Assembly (NCBI GenBank): GCA_031290855.1
Contig: JAISLM010000131.1
Coordinates: 1 to 9,783 of the forward strand
Direction: 5' to 3'
DNA: 9,783 bases
Source of the DNA: Spirochaetaceae bacterium
GTDB taxonomy: Bacteria; Spirochaetota; Spirochaetia; Treponematales; Breznakiellaceae
The position numbers and the translations under genes are program-made. The notes under the pieces were generated by a model. It saw only the letters and a program-made list of their open reading frames with translations, searched no databases and was not told the origin of the DNA. Shown piece by piece: positions 5,268 to 9,783 of this stretch (within the stretch, counting starts at the first letter, position 1; each line of letters starts with the position of its first letter).

Positions 5268-5911
5268 ATTCTGCCCGTCTCCAAAATAGCGCCGTCAACG
5301 GAAAGCGTTACCACACGGCATTCTGTTTTTTTACCCGCTCCGTCGATCGCCCGGGACAATGCCCACTCAAGGCCGCCGCAGCACGGCACCTCCATCCTGA
5401 CCAGCGTTACCGCCCTGACATCGTTTTGCCGGATGATTTCCCCAAGTTTGAGGCTGTAATCAAAGTTATCCAGCTTGGGGCAGGCAATGAGCGTAACGCT
5501 GGCGCCGGCGGAATTTCCATCCGCTTTTTTGATAAAGTCACGGTAAAAATTTTCATGGCGGTAGGCGGCGCAGTCGGCGGAAATCAACAGCTCTGCGCCG
5601 TCAAAAATCTTTGCCTTCGCGGGAACAAGCCTGATCTGCACGGGCCAGTTCGAAACGGGCTTTTCCGCGCCGCTCCGCGTCTTATCCGCCGCAAAACGAG
5701 ACATATCGAAGACCGCCGCCTCGCGTTCCTCTACGGTGATTGCGTCCGCCGGACAGGCCGGAAGGCAGGCCCCCAGCCCGTCGCAGTAATCGTCCCCTAG
5801 GAGTTTCGCTTTGCCGTTTGTGATAACAATAGCGTTTTCGCGGCATGCGGCGGAACAAAGACCGCAACCGTCACATCGCCCCTCGTCTATCTTGACGATT
5901 TTCCGCAGCAT
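5264..5911 (-). CDS. Ferredoxin-type 4Fe-4S binding protein with C-terminal domain
   Basis: The protein has 215 residues. A ferredoxin domain occupies residues 1-62: C13-DG-C16-GL-C19-SAA-C23 for the first motif, and C43-DGLGA-C49-LPA-C53-P for the second. The second lacks the middle cysteine of the classical CxxCxxCxxxC (Leu at 46); I recall CDGLGACLPACP as a feature of this family, so it is probably not a mutation. The C-terminal domain reads NWPVQIRLVPAKAKIFDGAELLISADCAAYRHENF, LIACPKLDN, then VRMEVPCCGGLEWAL, with further cysteines that may bind another cluster. Homologs I remember have about 250-290 residues with a Cys-rich linker (GCPG, CxCGHxC) between the two domains; here it is short and without cysteines. 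It starts 12 bp after fba with only a weak AGG upstream, so it probably shares the fba transcript. Confidence 0.85.
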   Translation of the reverse strand: MLRKIVKIDEGRCDGCGLCSAACRENAIVITNGKAKLLGDDYCDGLGACLPACPADAITVEEREAAVFDMSRFAADKTRSGAEKPVSNWPVQIRLVPAKAKIFDGAELLISADCAAYRHENFYRDFIKKADGNSAGASVTLIACPKLDNFDYSLKLGEIIRQNDVRAVTLVRMEVPCCGGLEWALSRAIDGAGKKTECRVVTLSVDGAILETGRI

Positions 5912-5923
5912 CTTGAGCCTGCT

Positions 5924-6922
5924 CTATACTTTCCCCGCCGAGCCCAGAACGTTTTTATTTTTTTCTGAGTACATCTTTTTAAGCTCGTCGCGGGCGGGGC
6001 CCAGGTACTTGCGGGGATCGAATTCCATCGGGTCTTCGGCGAAGATCTTGCGAATAATAGCGGTCATAACGAGCCGTCCGTCGCTGTCTATGTTGATTTT
6101 GCAAACGGCGCTCTTTGCCGCTTTGCGAAGCTGCTCTTCGGGAATACCGACCGAATCGGGAAGTTTTCCGCCGTACCGCTCTATGATTCTGACATATTCG
6201 ACAGGTACGGAAGACGAACCGTGCAGGACTATCGGGAAGCCGGGGATTTTCTTTTCGATCTCGGCAAGAATATCAAAGCGGAGAGGGGGGGGTATCAGTA
6301 TACCGTTTGCATCGCGTGTGCACTGTTCGGGCTTGAATTTTGTGCGCCCGTGGCTCGTGCCGATCGAGATGGCCAGCGAATCGACCTTTGTCTTGCCTAC
6401 AAAATCGACGACCTCCTCAGGCTGGGTATAGTGGGAATGTTCGGAGCTTACGTCATCTTCAACGCCGGCAAGCACACCGAGCTCTCCTTCAACCGTAACA
6501 TAATCTTTCTGTGAATGGGCGAAGTCGCAGACCTTTTTTGTCAGCGCGACATTTTCATCGTAGGGCAGATGGGAACCGTCTATCATCACGCTTGAAAAAC
6601 CCGTCTCGACACAGTTTTTGCAAAGTTCAAAGCTGTCGCCGTGGTCAAGATGGAGCGCGATGGGAATGTCGCAGCCCAGTTCGTGGGCATACTCAACCGC
6701 GCCACGCGCCATGTTTTTCAGCAGATTCTGATTCGCGTATTTTCGCGCGCCTGCGGAAACCTGCAAGATTACCGGCGATTTTGTCTCGACACATGCCTGA
6801 ATTATCGCCTGCATCTGCTCCATGTTATTAAAATTGTAAGCAGGCACGGCAAAACCGCCGCTTATCGCTTTTTTAAACATTTCTTTGGTATTAACCAAAC
6901 CCAACTCTTTATAAGACGTCAT
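5924..6922 (-). CDS. fba: Class II fructose-bisphosphate aldolase
   Basis: This zinc-dependent enzyme cleaves fructose 1,6-bisphosphate to DHAP and glyceraldehyde 3-phosphate in glycolysis and runs the reverse in gluconeogenesis. The 332 residues carry the class II signature HLDHGDSFELCKNCVETGFS with catalytic D93 and zinc ligand H94. They also carry VEGELGVLAGVEDD (about 144-157), ligand H191 in SIGTSHGRTKF, and H234 in VLHGSSSVP, the phosphate-binding loop. Length and residues are complete, so the gene looks functional. AGGAG lies five bases before ATG 6922. It has its own promoter overlapping the adk stop and probably leads the ferredoxin, zinc-ribbon, HD and TPR genes as a second transcription unit. 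The cytoplasmic role follows from the family. Confidence 0.97.
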   Translation of the reverse strand: MTSYKELGLVNTKEMFKKAISGGFAVPAYNFNNMEQMQAIIQACVETKSPVILQVSAGARKYANQNLLKNMARGAVEYAHELGCDIPIALHLDHGDSFELCKNCVETGFSSVMIDGSHLPYDENVALTKKVCDFAHSQKDYVTVEGELGVLAGVEDDVSSEHSHYTQPEEVVDFVGKTKVDSLAISIGTSHGRTKFKPEQCTRDANGILIPPPLRFDILAEIEKKIPGFPIVLHGSSSVPVEYVRIIERYGGKLPDSVGIPEEQLRKAAKSAVCKINIDSDGRLVMTAIIRKIFAEDPMEFDPRKYLGPARDELKKMYSEKNKNVLGSAGKV

Positions 6923-6971
6923 AAAAACTCCTTGTCCTTAGATTTAATTCGCTGCAATAGACTATATGATA

Positions 6972-7000
6972 ATCATAGAAATATACGGGTAAACGGTCAA
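6972..7000 (-). promoter_or_regulatory. Sigma70-type promoter of fba
   Basis: On the minus strand TTGACC (7000-6995) and TATGAT (6977-6972) are separated by 17 bases. The expected start point near 6965 gives a leader of about 43 nt with AGGAG near its end. The -35 box overlaps the adk stop codon (6999-6997), so the element sits at the very end of adk. It would let fba and the genes below it be expressed independently of the infC operon. Confidence 0.7.
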
Positions 7001-7626
7001 GGTTGCAAAAGTTTTCTTAGATTTTCAACGACAATGCCGGCATCCGGACTCGCGTCAATATCGGCCAAAAGCCCCTGCTTGCGGTAGTATTCGATAAGCG
7101 TAGCGGTTTGTTCACGGTAAACGTCGAGCCGCTTTTTCACGGCTTCCGCCCTGTCGTCTTCGCGTGTGTATATCTCGCCGCCGCACTTGCCGCAAACGCC
7201 GTCTTTTTCGGGCGGATTAAACGTTTTATGCCAGTTAAAGCCGCACTTACGACATACGAGCCGCCCGGAAAGCCGCTCGATCACAACGCTGTCTGGAGCA
7301 TCAAAATTTATTACCCTGTCAACGACTGAAAAACCGGCCAGCGCTTCCGCCTGCGCGATAGTCCGCGGAAACCCGTCAAGAATGTAAGAATCTTTTACAT
7401 CGTCCTGCGCAAGCCGTTTCCGCACCAGCTCGATAGTCGCACCGTCGTCTACGAGTCTCCCCTCGTCAATCACGGCCTTTACCTTAAGACCTAGGGGGCT
7501 GGCCGCCGCTATAGCCTCGCGGAAAATGTTACCTGTGCTGACGTGCGGCGCGTTCAAAATCCCCGTTATCCTTACCGCGATGGTTCCTTTACCGGCACCG
7601 GGCGGCCCCAAAAAAACAAGTTTCAT
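6997..7626 (-). CDS. adk: Adenylate kinase, zinc-LID type
   Basis: The enzyme catalyses ATP + AMP = 2 ADP in the cytoplasm. The P-loop GPPGAGKGT spans residues 7-15, the AMP-binding STGNIFR 30-36, and the family signature DGFPRT 84-89. The LID domain (about 121-158) has four cysteines, C125-RK-C128 and C145-GK-C148, so this is the long, zinc-binding form. DDR (157-159) and R-x5-Y toward the end complete the LID and core. The 209 residues are full length. AAGGA lies upstream of ATG 7626. In many bacteria adk is in the ribosomal spc operon next to secY; here it lies 56 bp behind zapA, a less common location. Confidence 0.96.
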   Translation of the reverse strand: MKLVFLGPPGAGKGTIAVRITGILNAPHVSTGNIFREAIAAASPLGLKVKAVIDEGRLVDDGATIELVRKRLAQDDVKDSYILDGFPRTIAQAEALAGFSVVDRVINFDAPDSVVIERLSGRLVCRKCGFNWHKTFNPPEKDGVCGKCGGEIYTREDDRAEAVKKRLDVYREQTATLIEYYRKQGLLADIDASPDAGIVVENLRKLLQP

Positions 7627-7682
7627 GCAAAAATCCTTTCTGACAAAACTGAAATCCGTCGTGGTACAGCCGGGCAGTCAGG

Positions 7683-7991
7683 CTAAATTTCTTTTGGCAA
7701 GGCATTTTCGATTCGGTTGATCAGTTCCAGCGTGAGTTCTTCAGCCTGCATCGAATTAAACACGCCAAGCCCCGTGTTTTCACGGGCACGTAACTTTTCA
7801 ACTTCGTCACATAGCAGAAAACCGGCTATTATAGCCGTTTTAAGCGGCTCTTCAATGCCCGTTGTTTTTTGTACGTTTTCTATCATACGACGGTACCTGT
7901 CAAGAAGAATTTTCAGGTAAAAAGCGTCTTCATCAACCGTGATAGAGAACGATGTTCCAAGCAGATCGACACGAAGGTCGCTTTTCGGCAT
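7683..7991 (-). CDS. zapA: ZapA-like cell division protein
   Basis: The protein has 102 residues. The N-terminal MPKSDLRVDLLGTSFSITVDEDAFYLKILLD matches the ZapA globular head, in which a VxIxGxxYxI-type strand is followed by a helix. Then comes YRRMIENVQKTTG, the IAGFLLCDEVEKLR helix (about 54-68), and a C-terminal helix. ZapA binds FtsZ and cross-links protofilaments at the division site. Length is usual for the family. It starts two bases after the stop of the coiled-coil gene, with no clear Shine-Dalgarno of its own, so coupled translation is likely. Short coiled-coil proteins of this kind are hard to assign exactly; the family call is good but not certain. Confidence 0.8.
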   Translation of the reverse strand: MPKSDLRVDLLGTSFSITVDEDAFYLKILLDRYRRMIENVQKTTGIEEPLKTAIIAGFLLCDEVEKLRARENTGLGVFNSMQAEELTLELINRIENALPKEI

Positions 7992-7993
7992 TT

Positions 7994-8455
7994 TTAAAAA
8001 ATATCCAATTCCGACGCGGACTCATCTTCGGGCGTTAAGGATTCTACGGCGCTATCATCACCGTCAAGTCCTTCCGGCGGAGCCGGAATTGGGGAGGGTA
8101 CAGAATACGACTTTGCCTCGACGTCGGCCGCCGAGTCCGCAACTTGAACGGAACTTTTCGGCGCACTCGTGTGCGCCGGATGCGGCAAGGCGCCTCCGGC
8201 GCTAACAGGCGTTATCGTTCTATGCACATCGTCTTCAAACCGGTTAAGCCGGTCAAGGGCGGACAGGATACCTTCTTCAATGCGTCCCTGGTCTTCCTTG
8301 AATCGCTGTATCAACACCTCAAGCTCGTCAATCCGCGTTTGGTAACTGTCCAGTTTATTTTTTAACAAGGTGTTTTCATCGGTAAGTTTGTTTATATATT
8401 CAATAGCCTTCGCAACCTTTGTTTCAAGCTGCCGTACCTGTTCTACCGTTACCAT
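7994..8455 (-). CDS. Coiled-coil protein, possible ZapB-like division partner
   Basis: ATG 8455 is preferred, giving 153 residues: it lies 4 bp after the rplT stop, with GGGAG nine bases upstream. An ATG at 8491 is in frame but would overlap rplT by 32 bp and adds only an rplT-encoded stretch. Residues 1-80 form an uninterrupted coiled coil (VEQVRQLETKVAKAIEYINK, then LLKNKLDSYQTRIDELEVLI). The rest is a disordered, Ser/Pro/Ala-rich and acidic tail. The position directly before zapA suggests a role at the FtsZ ring, comparable to ZapB, but ZapB is shorter and lacks such a tail, so this is inference. The DNA of the linker holds strong palindromes, e.g. GGCGCAC/GTGCGCC at 8160-8177. Confidence 0.75.
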   Translation of the reverse strand: MVTVEQVRQLETKVAKAIEYINKLTDENTLLKNKLDSYQTRIDELEVLIQRFKEDQGRIEEGILSALDRLNRFEDDVHRTITPVSAGGALPHPAHTSAPKSSVQVADSAADVEAKSYSVPSPIPAPPEGLDGDDSAVESLTPEDESASELDIF

Positions 8456-8459
8456 ACCG

Positions 8460-8819
8460 CTAAGCTCCCAGCGCGGATTTTGCGCGTTCAACTATGGCCT
8501 CGAAAGCCGCCGCGTCTTCAATCGCAAGGTTGGAAAGAGCCTTGCGGTTAATCGTTATGCCCGCTTTGTTGAGGCCGTCAACAAGACGTGAATAACTGAG
8601 ACCAAAAGGACGGACGGCGGCATTTATACGGATTATCCATAGACGGCGAAAGTCCGCTTTTCTGTCCCGCCTGTCGCGGTAAGCATAGGAAAGGGCCTTG
8701 GCAACCGCGTCTTTGGCCGTTTTATAGTTGGAATGACGCCGTCCCCAGTAACCCTTGGCCTGTTTTAGTATTTTTTTTCTGTGTTCCTTACGTTTGGAAC
8801 CATCAATTGCTCTTGACAT
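8460..8819 (-). CDS. rplT: 50S ribosomal protein L20
   Basis: The protein has 119 residues, full length. The strongly basic N-terminal extension ([20 protein letters not shown]) that enters 23S rRNA is followed by [39 protein letters not shown] and the globular C-terminal domain ([20 protein letters not shown]). L20 is needed for early assembly of the large subunit and in many bacteria represses its own operon. It lies 13 bp after rpmI, with GGGGG about ten bases before ATG 8819. The gene order infC-rpmI-rplT is the usual one. Confidence 0.98.
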   Translation of the reverse strand: MSRAIDGSKRKEHRKKILKQAKGYWGRRHSNYKTAKDAVAKALSYAYRDRRDRKADFRRLWIIRINAAVRPFGLSYSRLVDGLNKAGITINRKALSNLAIEDAAAFEAIVERAKSALGA

Positions 8820-8832
8820 ATTTTATTACCCC

Positions 8833-9033
8833 CTAACCGTTAGGCAACAGCTTCTTTTTGATCACCGGCACATTTTCCTTGGCCAAAATGCCGGCATGGC
8901 GCAGATTACGCTTTCTTTTGGCGGATTTCTTTGTAAGGATATGCCGCAAATTTTGCTTCTTGTACTTAACCTTACCTGTCCCCGTAAGAGAAAAACGCTT
9001 TGCCGCGCTTTTCCGTGTTTTCATCTTAGGCAT
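8833..9033 (-). CDS. rpmI: 50S ribosomal protein L35
   Basis: The protein has 66 residues. The start [14 protein letters not shown] is diagnostic, and the continuation [20 protein letters not shown] and [11 protein letters not shown] fits L35 over its whole length. GGGGG lies seven bases before ATG 9033. The 64-bp gap to infC holds no clear hairpin. Expression as part of the infC transcript is expected from the conserved operon order. Confidence 0.97.
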   Translation of the reverse strand: MPKMKTRKSAAKRFSLTGTGKVKYKKQNLRHILTKKSAKRKRNLRHAGILAKENVPVIKKKLLPNG

Positions 9034-9097
9034 TTAACAACCCCCAGTTTATTATTCTGTTTTCAAACATTTATACTTCACCACCGCTGCAAACGGC

Positions 9098-9613
9098 CTA
9101 TTTCTTTGATTTTGGACTTAGAATCATCGACATGAAACGCCCTTCCATCGTCGGCGCCTTGTCCACCACATACTCACCCTCGATCCTTGCCAAAACATCT
9201 TTCAAAACCACCAGTCCCAACTCGGTATGCGCCAATTCCCTGCCGCGAAACCGTATGGTAACCTTTACCTTATTACCCTCGCATAAAAATTCCTTGACAT
9301 GCTTCGATTTAAAATCTATATCATGTTCATCAATCTTTGGCTGCATACGGATTTCTTTAAGTTTAAGAAGTTTTTGGCGTTTTTTTGAATCACGAATCTT
9401 TTTTTCATTTTCAAATTTGTACTTGCCATAATTCATAATCTTGACAACAGGCGGTACCGCCTGAGGGGCAACTTCAACCAGATCAAGACCATATTCTTTA
9501 GCCAGAGAGAGAGCATCGTAGGTGGACATTACCTTCTGATCACCGCTGCCGGTGATCAGGCGTACCTCGCGCACCCTTATCTGCTCGTTTATCCGTAAAT
9601 CTTTTTCAGCCAA
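9098..9613 (-). CDS. infC: Translation initiation factor IF-3
   Basis: IF-3 binds the 30S subunit, checks the initiator tRNA and start codon and blocks premature joining of 50S. The 171-residue protein has the N-terminal domain ([36 protein letters not shown]), the lysine-rich linker ([22 protein letters not shown]) and the C-terminal domain with [15 protein letters not shown]. The start is read as TTG 9613, with GGAGG four bases upstream. The first possible ATG in frame lies inside the conserved N-terminal domain. infC genes often use unusual start codons (AUU in E. coli) that IF-3 discriminates against, so a non-ATG start may have regulatory meaning. It is the first gene of the minus-strand block. 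Confidence 0.96.
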   Translation of the reverse strand: MAEKDLRINEQIRVREVRLITGSGDQKVMSTYDALSLAKEYGLDLVEVAPQAVPPVVKIMNYGKYKFENEKKIRDSKKRQKLLKLKEIRMQPKIDEHDIDFKSKHVKEFLCEGNKVKVTIRFRGRELAHTELGLVVLKDVLARIEGEYVVDKAPTMEGRFMSMILSPKSKK

Positions 9614-9644
9614 CTGACCTCCACAACCATAAAACGGGTTAATA

Positions 9645-9661
9645 CCGTATTAATTATACGG
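9645..9661. promoter_or_regulatory. Palindrome over the infC -10 box, operator candidate
   Basis: CCGTAT (9645-9650) and ATACGG (9656-9661) are perfect inverted arms around five AT bases, and they cover the -10 hexamer of the infC promoter. A protein bound here would block the promoter. The arms are short, so chance is possible. Confidence 0.35.
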
Positions 9662-9681
9662 CAACAGGATAATTATTACAA
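9653..9681 (-). promoter_or_regulatory. Sigma70-type promoter of the infC operon
   Basis: On the minus strand TTGTAA (9681-9676) and a consensus TATAAT (9658-9653) are separated by 17 bases. Transcription should start near 9646, giving a leader of about 33 nt that just contains the GGAGG of infC. Such a short leader leaves no room for a long L20-responsive attenuator of the Bacillus type. Confidence 0.8.
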
Positions 9682-9686
9682 GCAGG

Positions 9687-9731
9687 CGGCATTAAAAACA
9701 CCGCGCTGACGCAGCAAACGTTTTTCTGCCG
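9687..9731. other. Nested inverted repeat upstream of infC, possible terminator
   Basis: Three sets of arms are nested in order: CGGCA/TGCCG (9687-9691, 9727-9731), AAAAAC/GTTTTT (9694-9699, 9720-9725) and GCTG/CAGC (9705-9708, 9712-9715), the last around a 3-nt loop. With the internal bulges the structure is imperfect but symmetrical, with T-runs on either strand. It lies just upstream of the infC promoter and would suit a transcription end for a gene beyond the window edge. Confidence 0.45.
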
Positions 9732-9751
9732 TAAAAAATATCCTGATAGAT

Positions 9752-9783
9752 TGAGCCTGTTCCAAAACTAATTGACTGTGCGC
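9752..9783. repeat. Arm of a second MITE copy, cut by the window edge
   Basis: All 32 bases equal the reverse complement of 3011-3042, that is the right arm TGAGCCTGTTCCAAAACT of the MITE plus its inner GTGCGC stem half. The match still holds at the last base of the window, so the element continues beyond it. It is inserted upstream of the infC promoter. The base pairs just outside the arm differ from those at the first copy, which supports TGAG as the true end. Confidence 0.85.

Noticed and set aside
8456..8491. Longer start for the coiled-coil protein at 8491
   Set aside because: It would overlap rplT by 32 bp and adds no conserved sequence; ATG 8455 has a better placed GGGAG.
9614..9783. 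Riboswitch or L20 leader before infC
   Set aside because: The promoter at 9653-9681 leaves a leader of about 33 nt, too short for such a structure; the hairpin at 9687-9731 lies upstream of it.
1..9783. CRISPR array, tRNA or rRNA genes
   Set aside because: No regularly spaced repeats and no cloverleaf or rRNA-like segments were seen on either strand.

Overview
The window looks like a chromosomal segment from a spirochaete, most likely a Treponema of the termite-gut or other host-associated anaerobic kind. This is judged from remembered protein resemblance (class II aldolase, IF3, ferredoxin-type protein, HD protein), a balanced base composition, the ZapA pair behind rplT, and abundant degraded insertion sequences. 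No 16S or other decisive marker is present, so the genus is an inference.

Layout. Positions 1-674 hold the tail of a dead IS5-type transposase, a short palindromic repeat (copy A) and a hairpin. Positions 675-2812 are a tight plus-strand operon: yggS (PLP homeostasis), a small secreted or membrane protein of unknown role, and an RluA/RluD-family pseudouridine synthase. Positions 2813-3504 are a mobile-element graveyard between two convergent gene blocks: a 160-bp MITE-like element built from inverted repeats, an internally deleted IS3-family element, and a second copy (B) of the palindromic repeat. Positions 3505-9613 are a long minus-strand series. Read in its own direction it runs infC-rpmI-rplT, a coiled-coil protein, zapA, adk, fba, a ferredoxin-type protein, a small Cys-rich zinc-ribbon protein, an HD-domain protein that looks internally deleted, and an exported TPR protein. 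Positions 9614-9783 carry the infC promoter, a nested hairpin, and the end of another copy of the MITE arm.

How the genes work together. infC-rpmI-rplT is the conserved initiation factor/L35/L20 operon, driven by a clear sigma70-type promoter (TTGTAA-17-TATAAT). The coiled-coil protein and ZapA follow with almost no spacing and probably act at the division ring. adk and fba are housekeeping enzymes; fba has its own promoter whose -35 box overlaps the adk stop codon. The ferredoxin, zinc-ribbon and HD genes follow fba and are joined by ATGA stop/start overlaps, so they look translationally coupled as a putative redox-linked module.

No CRISPR array, tRNA, rRNA, prophage or defence system was seen. 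The most unusual content is the repeat ecology: a 32-bp perfect match between the MITE arm at 3011-3042 and the right edge of the window, a 71-bp direct repeat bracketing the yggS operon, a possible diverged third member that supplies the start of the HD gene, and an IS3 element reduced to its two ends.
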